Origin: Acidobacteriota bacterium
GTDB taxonomy: Bacteria > Acidobacteriota > Holophagae > Thermotomaculales > Thermotomaculaceae
Direction: 5' to 3'
Assembly (NCBI GenBank): GCA_015487755.1
Contig: WFPG01000164.1
Coordinates: forward strand, 1-17,087
DNA length: 17,087 bases
How positions within the stretch are numbered: the stretch's first letter is position 1; the number at the start of each line of letters is the position of its first letter. Made by a program: the position numbers and the translations under genes. Positions 7,470 through 14,456 of the stretch are shown in pieces. The notes beneath the pieces were generated by a model. The model made no database searches. It was not told the origin of the DNA and saw only the letters and a list, made by a program, of their open reading frames with translations.

Positions 7470-9257
7470 CTACTTCACTGATTCAAGGACATTTACAGGG
7501 ATTTCTATGTACTGGTTTAGCAATGCGTGGGCAAGGGTTTTGCCCTGTGCGTCTATCCTTAAACTCCTTGTTCCCCCGCCGCCTAAAGCGTTGTGCAACA
7601 GGAAGTTAAAGGCATTAAGGTTTTTTACCTCAAACCTCTCAACCTCTCCCTTTACAATATCTCCGAAGAGTTTTTTTACAAAACCAGCGGTTATTTTATA
7701 ACCGATAAATTCCCATGCCAAATCGCTTCTTGCAATTAGCCCTATATTGCATGTGTCCCCTTTATCCCCGCTTCTTCCAAGGGCTATTTCTATTAACTTT
7801 GCTTTTTTAACCTCAACTCCCTCAAATTTAGCACCGTCAAAATTAGTTTCATCTTTTACTTCCCTTACCGTGCCACCTGTTTCTTCCCACTTCCCTTCTT
7901 TTTCAAAAACCTTTTCTCCATTCTTAAAAACAATTACCTTCCATGCGGAAATATCTTGAGGGACAAGGGCAGGCCAGTATGAGACAACATTTTGAACTTG
8001 AGGGGCACCGCCTGTTACCGCAACAGCAGAAGGACCGCTTAAAATCAATGCGGGAAGTTTTCTTCTAAACCTTTCAAACTTGGATTTGTCATGGTCTCTT
8101 ACCCCAAACCTTAAAAGTATCTCATTTGCCTCATCCAGATGGGCAAGGTGCCTGTGGCAGGCGTTTAAACCGACAAACTCTGTCAACTTGTCTTCATAAT
8201 CTATCCCAACCCTTTTCCAGAATATCTCGGCAAACTTTTCAGCCTTCTTTCTCGCGTCAGGCGCTGAAATTATTATTGCCCCTGAAGCCTTGTATCCGTC
8301 CTGATAGGATATTGACACCTTTAACAAATCTGTCGGAGGGTATCCCTTAACACCGCTTACCTTAACCCTGTTTTCCCCCGCATCTTCAAGCTTTATAGTG
8401 GAAAAATCCGCTATTACATCGGGGGTTATATAGTTTTTCGGGTCTCCCATTTCATAAACAAGTTGCTCCCTGACAGTGTCAACGGTAACCATCCCGTCAA
8501 GGGAATGGTGCTTGGTAACTACAAATGTTCCGTCTTCGTAAACCTCTGCAATCGGATAGCCAATTTTATCAAAAGAAGGCACTTTCTCCCAATCGGTAAA
8601 GTTCCCTCCCGTGCTCTGGGCACCGCATTCAAGTATGTGGCCTGCAACAATACCAGCCGCTAATTTGTCATAATCTTTTGTATCCCAGTTAAATGAATAA
8701 ATCATTGGAGCAAGGGTTATTCCCGTATCCGTAACCCTTCCCGTTATTACAATGTCCGCACCCTGCCTTAAAGCCTCAACAACAGGGGCAGCGCCGAAGT
8801 AAAGGTTTGCGGACAAAACCTTTCCCTTTATTAAATCGTAGGCTTCCCCTGTTTCCATATTTGAAAAGTCTATACCTTTTTCTGAAAGTTCATCTATTGA
8901 ATCAAGTATATTGTCTCCCTCAACAACGGCTATTTTTACTCCCTTTAATCCCTTTGATTCTGCAAGACTATTTAACTCCTTTGCTAATGAAACAGGGTTT
9001 ACCCCCCCTGCATTGGTTATAATCTTTATTCCTCTTCTTACAACTTCTTCAAAAACAGGGTCAAGGTGCTTTATAAAGTCTTTTGCATACCCTAAATCAG
9101 GGTCTCTTAACTTTTGCTTGTTCATAATAGACATTGTAATTTCAGCCAAATAATCTATTGTAATAAAGTCTAATTCACCGCCTAAAACCTGATTTTTCAA
9201 AGCATCAGGGTCGTCTCCCCAATAACCGCCGGCATTGCCGATTCTTATAGATTTCAT
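7470..9257 (-). CDS. AtuA-like (DUF1446) acyclic terpene utilization family protein
   Basis: A 595-residue cytoplasmic protein of the AtuA family, whose chemistry is not established although members sit with acyl-CoA carboxylases in terpene and branched-chain catabolic clusters. The large N-terminal domain (about 3-450) shows GNAGGYWGDDPDA (7-19), TNAGGVNP (81-88), ITGRVTDTGITLAP (171-184), ECGAQSTGGNFTDW (210-223) and LNACHRHLAHLDEANE. The smaller C-terminal AtuA_C-type domain (about 485-590) shows ALGRSGDKGDTCNIGLIAR (492-510) and HNALGGGGTRSLRID (555-569). Both domains are intact and of usual length. ATG 9257 follows a strong GAGGAGGGGGA site. It is the first gene of the operon with the hydratase, biotin carboxylase and carrier, and it is divergent from the small plus-strand gene at 9403. 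Its position supports a role in branched-chain or isoprenoid acyl-CoA degradation. Confidence 0.9.
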   Translation of the reverse strand: MKSIRIGNAGGYWGDDPDALKNQVLGGELDFITIDYLAEITMSIMNKQKLRDPDLGYAKDFIKHLDPVFEEVVRRGIKIITNAGGVNPVSLAKELNSLAESKGLKGVKIAVVEGDNILDSIDELSEKGIDFSNMETGEAYDLIKGKVLSANLYFGAAPVVEALRQGADIVITGRVTDTGITLAPMIYSFNWDTKDYDKLAAGIVAGHILECGAQSTGGNFTDWEKVPSFDKIGYPIAEVYEDGTFVVTKHHSLDGMVTVDTVREQLVYEMGDPKNYITPDVIADFSTIKLEDAGENRVKVSGVKGYPPTDLLKVSISYQDGYKASGAIIISAPDARKKAEKFAEIFWKRVGIDYEDKLTEFVGLNACHRHLAHLDEANEILLRFGVRDHDKSKFERFRRKLPALILSGPSAVAVTGGAPQVQNVVSYWPALVPQDISAWKVIVFKNGEKVFEKEGKWEETGGTVREVKDETNFDGAKFEGVEVKKAKLIEIALGRSGDKGDTCNIGLIARSDLAWEFIGYKITAGFVKKLFGDIVKGEVERFEVKNLNAFNFLLHNALGGGGTRSLRIDAQGKTLAHALLNQYIEIPVNVLESVK

Positions 9258-9266
9258 TCCCCCTCC

Positions 9267-9287
9267 TCAACATTTTCTTTTTGTTGA
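9267..9287. repeat. Small inverted repeat in the atuA-like leader
   Basis: TCAACA (9267-9272) and TGTTGA (9282-9287) flank a 9-base A-rich (minus-strand) loop directly before the ribosome binding site of the atuA-like gene. It could be a weak hairpin or an operator half-site pair, but six base pairs can also arise by chance. Confidence 0.25.
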
Positions 9288-9299
9288 ATTTTCCTTTCT

Positions 9300-9328
9300 A
9301 TTCTATTAAAAAAAAATTGTTAGCACAA
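9300..9328 (-). promoter_or_regulatory. Candidate promoter of the atuA-like/carboxylase operon
   Basis: On the minus strand TTGTGC (9323-9328) is separated by exactly 17 bases from TAGAAT (9300-9305, five of six matches to the -10 consensus). It would give a leader of about 35 bases. The -35 match is poor, which would fit an activator- or repressor-controlled catabolic operon. Confidence 0.4.
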
Positions 9329-9331
9329 CAA
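9317..9331. promoter_or_regulatory. Possible operator overlapping the atuA-like promoter -35
   Basis: A 15-base palindrome, TTGTT-5 bases-AACAA, spans the predicted -35 element of the minus-strand operon and lies between the two divergent genes. Position and symmetry suit a repressor site. No regulator gene is in the window and the sequence matches no operator I can name. Confidence 0.3.
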
Positions 9332-9402
9332 ACGAATTTGAATTAAACAAAATAAGGGAGTTTTTCGTAATTGTATTTAGAAACAAATCAAAGGGGGTTC
9401 TT

Positions 9403-9666
9403 ATGATAGAACTTTTAACTCTATTAACAATGGCAGTGACAGGATTAGCGGTAATTATAGTGTTTTTCTGGTTTTTAAAATTGGTATTTAAGGTTGCATT
9501 TTACCTTTCGGGGCTTATTGTAGGGCTAATTGCATTTTTGGTATTTTTCCCGATAATCCTTGCTTTGTTTGTAATCGGTTTGAAGCTTTTTATAGTTTTT
9601 ATTGTTTTGATTCCCTTAATTGTCGGGGCGGCCGTTTTATATTTGCTTTTACTTGTTTTTAGTTAA
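9403..9666 (+). CDS. Small hydrophobic membrane protein, function unknown
   Basis: An 87-residue protein that is almost wholly membrane-embedded: about three hydrophobic stretches (roughly 5-32, 34-55 and 57-86) rich in Leu, Val, Ile and Phe, with only a few Lys and no other charge apart from one Glu near the start. AAAGGGGG lies about 6 bases before the ATG, and the gene is followed closely by a hairpin terminator, so it looks genuine despite its size. It is the only plus-strand gene in the window, divergent from the atuA-like operon and convergent with the cytochrome operon. I recognise no family. It could be a small envelope or phage-shock-type membrane protein. Confidence 0.7.
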   Translation: MIELLTLLTMAVTGLAVIIVFFWFLKLVFKVAFYLSGLIVGLIAFLVFFPIILALFVIGLKLFIVFIVLIPLIVGAAVLYLLLLVFS

Positions 9667-9690
9667 AAAAAAGCGGGCTTAAAGCCCGCC
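9665..9690. terminator. Bidirectional terminator between convergent genes
   Basis: A 7-bp stem, GCGGGCT (9673-9679) and AGCCCGC (9683-9689), has a 3-base loop. On the minus strand it is followed by eight T, making a strong terminator for the cytochrome operon whose last stop is at 9696. On the plus strand it is followed by a looser AT-rich tract and can also end the small membrane-protein transcript. Confidence 0.88.
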
Positions 9691-9695
9691 TTAAA

Positions 9696-10403
9696 TTATT
9701 TTTCCGCTTTAATTAACTCCTCATATTCTAAAGGGTGCTCTTCTTTCATATCTTCTTCAGGCATAAGCCCGTTAAAAATAACCTTGTTCATAGGGAATTT
9801 ATCAGGGTTGTAATGAGCATTGTAAAAATGCCAAATAACAATAGCCAGAGTAGCAAGCACCGCCTCGTCAGAATGCATAATCCTTGCTAAATCAAAGTAT
9901 AATTTAGGGAATTTAGTGAGAAACAAATCATGGAACCACAACATAAAGCCTGAGCCCACCATAATCACACAACCCCAGTAAACAGCCCAGTAGTCAAATT
10001 TCTCCACATAGGAAAACCTGCCGAATTTTGGTTTTTCCTTGCTTAAACCAAGAAACCACTTGATATTCTGAATTGCGTCAACAACATCTTTGTATTTGGG
10101 GATAAGTTCAATAAAGTTATACCTTCCTTCCTTGGTCATTGTAATGTAATAAATATGAATAATTGCTGCGAGAGCCAATCCTGCCCCTGCTATATGGTGT
10201 ATTGTTCTGGCAATTTCTATTCCTCCGAACAAAGAAATCAAAATCCTTGAAATCTTTAGTTCGTAAAACTTCATAGGCAAGCCTGTTAGCATTAAAAAGA
10301 TAACACTTATAGCCATCAACCAATGCTGAAAAAGCACAAAGGGGCTGAACCTTCTTATGTATTTCTTGCCGTCAATTTCAACAATTCTGTTTTTATTCCA
10401 CAT
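9696..10403 (-). CDS. Membrane b-type cytochrome (cytochrome b561 / formate-dehydrogenase gamma / hydrogenase cyt b superfamily)
   Basis: A 235-residue inner-membrane protein with about four transmembrane helices: ~22-41, ~66-89, ~136-157 and ~180-195. Histidines sit where heme b ligands occur in this superfamily: H27 (FQHWLM, helix 1), H69/H70 (RTIHHIAG, helix 2), H83, and H177 ([12 protein letters not shown]) with H192/H197 in or next to the last helix. Such proteins pass electrons between the quinone pool and a periplasmic or membrane redox partner. The partner is probably the multiheme cytochrome c encoded 11 bases upstream in the same operon. It is shorter than respiratory complex cytochrome b and has no hydrogenase or formate dehydrogenase subunits nearby. 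It ends with an acidic cytoplasmic tail. The direction of electron flow cannot be told from sequence. Confidence 0.85.
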   Translation of the reverse strand: MWNKNRIVEIDGKKYIRRFSPFVLFQHWLMAISVIFLMLTGLPMKFYELKISRILISLFGGIEIARTIHHIAGAGLALAAIIHIYYITMTKEGRYNFIELIPKYKDVVDAIQNIKWFLGLSKEKPKFGRFSYVEKFDYWAVYWGCVIMVGSGFMLWFHDLFLTKFPKLYFDLARIMHSDEAVLATLAIVIWHFYNAHYNPDKFPMNKVIFNGLMPEEDMKEEHPLEYEELIKAEK

Positions 10404-10414
10404 AATTGACTCCT

Positions 10415-11404
10415 TTATTCCTTATTTTCTTTCTTTTTTTCTCTCTTTTCTCTTAAACGGGCATTTGCATCAAGAGCCATGTGGATTATAAGAGCAACCA
10501 TAGTGCCTGTTGTTAAAAAGAAAAAGAATAATCCATATATCCATTGCCATTTATCCTCTTTATACTTATGTGATGTATGGAAATTTCCCTTTGCATAATT
10601 TTCATTGGCTCCTTTGTGGCATTTACCGCAGGTTTTAGGAACATTCTTTTTATTTACCGTTGATTTGGGATTAGAGCTTTTTAAAATATTGTGGGCAGTA
10701 TGACAATCTGCGCAGGTTGCTGCCTTTAAAAGGCCCAATGCTATCATTTTCCCATGAAAATCTTCTTTGTAGGATTCGGATTGCTTTGTCCTTAAACCGT
10801 TTCTCTTCATTATTTCTTCGTTGTCATGGCACTTGTCGCATGTTTGAGGAACATTCCCCCTGAAAACGGGAGAATTCTCATTGTCTTTAGGCAATACACT
10901 GTGAATATCCCCATGGCAATCAAGACATGACGGAGAATCCTGGTTTTTCTTTTCAATCAACCCCTTTCCATGCACACTGTTAACATATTCTTCAACAACC
11001 TCGTCATGACAATCGGAGCAAACCTCATGAATCTTAAACTTGTTCTGAGAAAGCAATGCATCATCGGTAAGGTCATGGATTGTACCGTGGCAATCTGAGC
11101 ATGAAAGGTCTGAATGAACGCTTTTCGCTAACCCTTTCACCTTTTCTTCATGGCACTCTGTACATTGAGGTGTTTTACCCTCTAAATTGTCAGGGTGAAC
11201 TTCTTCAAAAACTTCTCCTTTTTTCACTTTGTCAGCACCAACATGGCAATCTGTACAAGCCAGATCAGAATGCACTGAGTTTTTAAATTTGTCAACATGG
11301 ATTGGCAAGTCACCGTCTTTCCCGTGACAATCAAGGCAGTTAATATCTTCAGCAAACACCAATGGAACCGCACAGAACAAAAGCAAGGCAAGAATCTTTT
11401 TCAT
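10415..11404 (-). CDS. Nine-heme membrane-anchored periplasmic cytochrome c
   Basis: A 329-residue protein. Residues 1-18 are a signal peptide ([10 protein letters not shown]...VFAED). Nine CXXCH heme c sites begin at Cys 23, 50, 81, 102, 129, 160, 189, 231 and 259. Twelve further periplasmic His (36, 45, 70, 97, 110, 126, 145, 168, 217, 238, 276, 279) are enough for bis-His ligation of every heme. Residues ~288-311 form a C-terminal transmembrane helix containing H308, followed by a highly charged cytoplasmic tail. An internal repeat, SVHSDL(A/S)C(T/S)DCH, occurs at 43-54 and 95-106. No CXXCK or CX15CH site is present, so it is unlikely to be an NrfA-type reductase, and it looks like an electron carrier or quinol-linked conduit. 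GGAAGGAG precedes the ATG. It heads a two-gene operon with the b-type cytochrome. Redox partners beyond that are not visible. Confidence 0.92.
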   Translation of the reverse strand: MKKILALLLFCAVPLVFAEDINCLDCHGKDGDLPIHVDKFKNSVHSDLACTDCHVGADKVKKGEVFEEVHPDNLEGKTPQCTECHEEKVKGLAKSVHSDLSCSDCHGTIHDLTDDALLSQNKFKIHEVCSDCHDEVVEEYVNSVHGKGLIEKKNQDSPSCLDCHGDIHSVLPKDNENSPVFRGNVPQTCDKCHDNEEIMKRNGLRTKQSESYKEDFHGKMIALGLLKAATCADCHTAHNILKSSNPKSTVNKKNVPKTCGKCHKGANENYAKGNFHTSHKYKEDKWQWIYGLFFFFLTTGTMVALIIHMALDANARLREKREKKKENKE

Positions 11405-11440
11405 TCGCCGCTCCTTCCCAAAATTTTTGTGCCATTGCTG

Positions 11441-11469
11441 ATTTTATCAATGTTTACAATGTTAGTCAA
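11441..11469 (-). promoter_or_regulatory. Strong sigma-70-type promoter of the cytochrome c-b operon
   Basis: On the minus strand TTGACT (11464-11469) is followed after 17 bases by TAAAAT (11441-11446), with a TG one base before the hexamer (extended -10). Transcription would start near 11434, about 30 bases before the start codon. A second TATAAT lies upstream at 11472-11477 without a good -35. Confidence 0.65.
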
Positions 11470-11518
11470 AGATTATAGAAGGAATTTGTTGAAAACAAAA
11501 ACACAATGCCGAAATTTT

Positions 11519-12304
11519 CTACACTATATAATCTGTCATTTGAAGAGTGAATTCTTTCGGGATAGGCTTAACAACCTGTTTTTTATAGTCGTATCCAATC
11601 ATTTGAGTATAAGCAATTGCTTTTAATTCCTTTGTCTTTTTATTGAAAATTCTGTAATTAAACCTGTAAGATTTCTCGGTTAAATGGGAAATAAAAACCT
11701 CAACTTCAAGTTCCTCGCCTAAAAAAATAGGTGCAACATACTCAATATTATGTGAGGCAACCACGGAAGAAAAATCCAGAGTACCTTCATTATGCTTTGC
11801 TATATAATCCCTGAATCCCACCCTTGATTCTTCCAGATAAACAAGAAAAACATTATTTGAAACATGCCCCATAGCGTCAAGGTCTCTGAACCTTACCTTA
11901 ATTTTGTGTTTGTAAACCTTTTTAGGCCTGTGTTTGCAGTATATTTTTTTATCTTCTCCTTCTATCTTTAAATTAAGAACTCTCTTAATCTCTTGTTTTG
12001 AGATTTTTGAAGGCTTAAAAATTGAAATTATGTATAAATCACTCTTTTTTTCAATAGAGGTTTTTATGTTTTCTTTTTTAAGAAGCAGGGAAAATGCCTG
12101 CAAAAACATTCCAAGTTTTACCCTGTCAATACCGTTAGTACTTACTTTCAATATTCCGAACAATTTTTTATCCGAACTTTTTTCACTATTTACATAATTA
12201 AATTCAAAAATTTCCGATAATTTTTTCAATCCGCTTAAATTTAAAGCTTCCTTTAACCTGCAAAATACCGTATTTGAGATTGATTCAACTATCAACTTTT
12301 CCAT
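11519..12304 (-). CDS. Acyl-CoA thioesterase (4HBT hot-dog) with an unrecognised N-terminal domain
   Basis: A 261-residue two-part protein. Residues ~131-261 are a 4-hydroxybenzoyl-CoA thioesterase-type hot-dog domain: KVRFRDLDAMGHVSNNVFLVYLEESR (136-161) holds the catalytic Asp (D143, in D-x-M-G-H) and the helix Glu pair, followed by VVASHNIEYVAPIFLGEELEVEV and KELKAIAYTQMIGYD. It should hydrolyse an acyl-CoA thioester in the cytoplasm. Residues 1-130 are Lys/Ser/Ile-rich, with alternating strand and helix character, and I cannot assign them. The two parts are joined by a basic linker around CKHRPKK. The usual family length is near 130-150 residues, so this N-terminal extension doubles it. 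The start was moved to ATG 12304 because GGGGAGG lies just upstream; that start overlaps the end of the MauE-like gene by 20 bases, so the genes are probably translationally coupled. No terminator was seen after it. Confidence 0.85.
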   Translation of the reverse strand: MEKLIVESISNTVFCRLKEALNLSGLKKLSEIFEFNYVNSEKSSDKKLFGILKVSTNGIDRVKLGMFLQAFSLLLKKENIKTSIEKKSDLYIISIFKPSKISKQEIKRVLNLKIEGEDKKIYCKHRPKKVYKHKIKVRFRDLDAMGHVSNNVFLVYLEESRVGFRDYIAKHNEGTLDFSSVVASHNIEYVAPIFLGEELEVEVFISHLTEKSYRFNYRIFNKKTKELKAIAYTQMIGYDYKKQVVKPIPKEFTLQMTDYIV

Positions 12305-12743
12305 ACTTCCTCCCCACAATGACCCAGAGTATCAGTAAAATAAAAATTAAATCGCGAATAATATCTTTTAAGCCTAAGGCTTCACCCTCTGATGAAAAGC
12401 ACCCGCAAGAAATGTCAATCCCTCTTAAAAGTGCACTTGACATAGCTATAATAAAAACAATATTTAGAAAAATCAATAAAACACCTGTTTCTAATTCAAA
12501 AATCCCTAATAAAAACAGGAGCCCAAGCACAACCTCAGAGACTGAAATTAAAGAAGCAAAGGGAACTGCCAGAAATTGAGGCAAAATGTGATAATTGTTT
12601 ATCGCCTCGCCAAAATTATGGAGGTCTAATATCTTAATTGAGCCTGAATATATAAAAATTAAAGCAATTATTGTTCTTGCGGTGAGAATAAAGCCTCTTG
12701 AAAAGACAAATCTTTTGAAACGGGATAACCTTTTTTCTTCCAT
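12285..12743 (-). CDS. MauE/DoxX-family redox-associated membrane protein
   Basis: A 152-residue integral membrane protein with a basic N-terminus (KRLSRFKRFVFSR) and about four helices: ~19-36, ~58-82, ~86-106 and ~127-144. The motif GIDISCGCF (108-116), with the CGC cysteine pair C113/C115, and the upstream helix IYSGSIKILD are characteristic of MauE-like DoxX relatives, which are tied to periplasmic thiol/disulfide or electron transfer chemistry. Its first 76 bases overlap the end of the rhodanese gene in another frame. There is no later in-frame Met before the first helix, and GGAAGGG lies upstream of the ATG, so the overlap appears real. Its stop overlaps the next gene by 20 bases. A role in passing reducing equivalents to or from the rhodanese is inferred from the shared operon. 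Confidence 0.82.
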   Translation of the reverse strand: MEEKRLSRFKRFVFSRGFILTARTIIALIFIYSGSIKILDLHNFGEAINNYHILPQFLAVPFASLISVSEVVLGLLFLLGIFELETGVLLIFLNIVFIIAMSSALLRGIDISCGCFSSEGEALGLKDIIRDLIFILLILWVIVGRKYGKVDS

Positions 12744-13150
12744 ACTTCATACCCTTCCGTAAAAATTATTAATTTCTCTTTCTTTAAGCCTGCGTTGAGC
12801 AAATCTTTAGCAAGCATTTTACTTAAACCGCACTCAGAACCGTCACAGTAAACAACAACATGTTTTGCCCCGTTAAGTATATCAATTGCCTTCATAATGT
12901 AATCCGTCTTTTTGTTTGAATGAAACGGGATATTTATAGCCCCTTCAATATGGCCGTTAGCATAATCTTTGAAAGAGCGGGCATCAACAAAAAAACAGTT
13001 TCCTTCTTTATAAATTTCGTATACCTTTTCAACGGAAACACTGCTTTTTTTTTCTTTTTTACCCTGCTCTGCAAAAGAAGTAAAATAGGAGAAAACAGCA
13101 AAAAATAGAATTAAAGAGAGTATTTTCACATAATTTTTGGGTTCACCCAT
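12668..13150 (-). CDS. Exported or membrane-anchored rhodanese-like sulfurtransferase
   Basis: A 160-residue protein. Residues ~8-28 are a hydrophobic signal or anchor (YVKILSLILFFAVFSYFTSFAEQ), so the domain faces the periplasm. Residues ~38-145 are a single rhodanese domain: FVDARSFKDYANGHIEGAINIPF (54-76), the active loop VVYCDGSECGLSK with the predicted catalytic C102 and a second C107, and the closing TEGYEVWKKKGYPV. It would carry sulfane sulfur as a persulfide or bind thiol partners. The 16 residues after the domain overlap the MauE-like gene. The start was placed at ATG 13150 because AAGGAGG lies 6 bases before it; an earlier in-frame start has no site. It is the first gene of a three-gene unit with the MauE-like and thioesterase genes. 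The second loop Cys could allow disulfide chemistry and is not needed by ordinary rhodaneses. Confidence 0.88.
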   Translation of the reverse strand: MGEPKNYVKILSLILFFAVFSYFTSFAEQGKKEKKSSVSVEKVYEIYKEGNCFFVDARSFKDYANGHIEGAINIPFHSNKKTDYIMKAIDILNGAKHVVVYCDGSECGLSKMLAKDLLNAGLKKEKLIIFTEGYEVWKKKGYPVSKDLSFQEALFSPQEQ

Positions 13151-13178
13151 ATAAAACCTCCTTATTAACATCAATTAA

Positions 13179-13187
13179 ATTATAGCA
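13179..13187 (-). promoter_or_regulatory. Extended -10 promoter of the rhodanese operon
   Basis: The minus strand reads TGCTATAAT: a perfect TATAAT (13179-13184) with the extended TG at 13186-13187. The -35 position falls in the stem of the upstream terminator and has no consensus match. Predicted transcription starts about 22 bases before the ATG. Confidence 0.6.
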
Positions 13188-13190
13188 TTA

Positions 13191-13218
13191 AAACAAAAAA
13201 AGCCGGCTAAAAGCCGGC
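13191..13218 (-). terminator. Rho-independent terminator of the pilB-pilT-pilC operon
   Basis: GCCGGCT and AGCCGGC (13202-13208 with 13212-13218) form a 7-bp stem with a 3-base A loop. On the minus strand a T-rich tract with one G follows. It lies 27 bases after the pilC stop. Confidence 0.9.
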
Positions 13219-13245
13219 AATATATTTAAGAGATTTCTTAGAGAA

Positions 13246-14442
13246 TTATTTAATGTGCTTGATAAGGCTAAAGATAGGCAAGTACATAGAAACAACTATA
13301 CCGCCGACAAGCCCGCCTAATACAACAATCATTACCGGTTCTAACAAACTCATTAACTGAGCAACAGCCTGGTCAACTTCATCTTCATAGAAGTCCGCTA
13401 TCTTTGAAAGCATTGTATCAAGTGCACCGGTTTGTTCACCTACGGCAATCATTTGGACAACCATAGGGGGAAAAACTTTGGTGTTTTTCAAAGGTTCTGA
13501 GATTGTTTTACCTTGTTCTACCTGCAACCTGGCTTCCAGAACGGCATCTTCTACAATTTTATTACCAGCGGTTTTAGCCGTAATCATCAAACCTTCGAGA
13601 ATAGATACACCTGACGACACAAGGGTTGCAAGCGTTCTACTAAACCTTGCTACTGCAATTTTCTTAAAAATTATTCCCATTATCGGCAATTTTAATACCA
13701 TACCGTCAATTAGTTTTCTTCCACTTTCAGTTTGATAAAATTTTCTAATACCCATAAACACAAGAAAAAAGAAAAGGATAATCCAGCCACCAAAATTAAC
13801 CACAAAATGTGATAGTGAGATAACAACCCTAGTAGGCAAAGGCAATTCAGCACCTAATCCCGCAAACATTGAAGCAAATGCCGGAATAACTTTCCACAAA
13901 ATCAAAGCAACAATTAAAATTGCTATGGTTATAACTGTGACAGGGTAAGTCATTGCGCTTTTAAAAGACGCTTTCAATTTGTATGCCTTTTCAATATATA
14001 TTGATAACCTTTGCATAATAACATCAAGTATACCGCCGGCTTCACCTGCCGCTATAAGGTTTGTATATAAATCGTCAAAAACCTTGGGATGTTTTTTCAT
14101 AGCATCCGCAAGGGTACTTCCCTGCTCAACATCGTTTCTTACCTGCTCCAATACATTTGCAAAGAATTTATTTTCCTGTTGAGATGCCAGAATGTCCAAA
14201 CATTGCACAAGGGGAAGCCCCGCATCTATCATAACCGAAAATTGCTTGGTAAATATAGCAAGCTCTTTATCTTTTACTTTACCCCCAAAACCGAACACTC
14301 CGGTAGATTTTTTCTCTCTCAAAGATGTCAGAATAAGCCCCTGCTGCCTTAAAAGATTTATCGCTTCTTCCCTATTTTTAGCTTTTATAGTCCCAGCTCT
14401 CGTTTCCCCTGACCTTGTTCTTGCACTATACTCAAATATCAT
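13246..14442 (-). CDS. pilC: Type IV pilus inner-membrane platform protein PilC
   Basis: A 398-residue GspF-family protein that forms the inner-membrane platform on which the PilB and PilT ATPases act. A soluble N-terminal segment (MIFEYSARTRSGETRAGTIKA...) is followed by two T2SF domains. The first is at ~68-190 (FTKQFSVMIDAGLPLVQCLDIL, LIAAGEAGGILDVIMQRLS). The second is at ~270-392 (FSRTLATLVSSGVSILEGL, VFPPMVVQMIAVGEQTGALDTMLSKIADFYEDEV). Membrane helices lie at about 170-190, 220-238 and 370-390, the last ending SMYLPIFSLI. Length and layout are normal. GGGAGG precedes the ATG and the gene starts 14 bases after the pilT stop. It is the last gene of the operon, before a strong terminator. 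Confidence 0.96.
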   Translation of the reverse strand: MIFEYSARTRSGETRAGTIKAKNREEAINLLRQQGLILTSLREKKSTGVFGFGGKVKDKELAIFTKQFSVMIDAGLPLVQCLDILASQQENKFFANVLEQVRNDVEQGSTLADAMKKHPKVFDDLYTNLIAAGEAGGILDVIMQRLSIYIEKAYKLKASFKSAMTYPVTVITIAILIVALILWKVIPAFASMFAGLGAELPLPTRVVISLSHFVVNFGGWIILFFFLVFMGIRKFYQTESGRKLIDGMVLKLPIMGIIFKKIAVARFSRTLATLVSSGVSILEGLMITAKTAGNKIVEDAVLEARLQVEQGKTISEPLKNTKVFPPMVVQMIAVGEQTGALDTMLSKIADFYEDEVDQAVAQLMSLLEPVMIVVLGGLVGGIVVSMYLPIFSLIKHIK

Positions 14443-14456
14443 GAAATCCTCCCGAA

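Noticed and set aside
10415..11404. NrfA-type nitrite reductase or octaheme tetrathionate/hydroxylamine enzyme
   Set aside because: All nine sites are CXXCH, with no CXXCK or other active-site heme motif, and there is a C-terminal anchor. An electron carrier is more likely.
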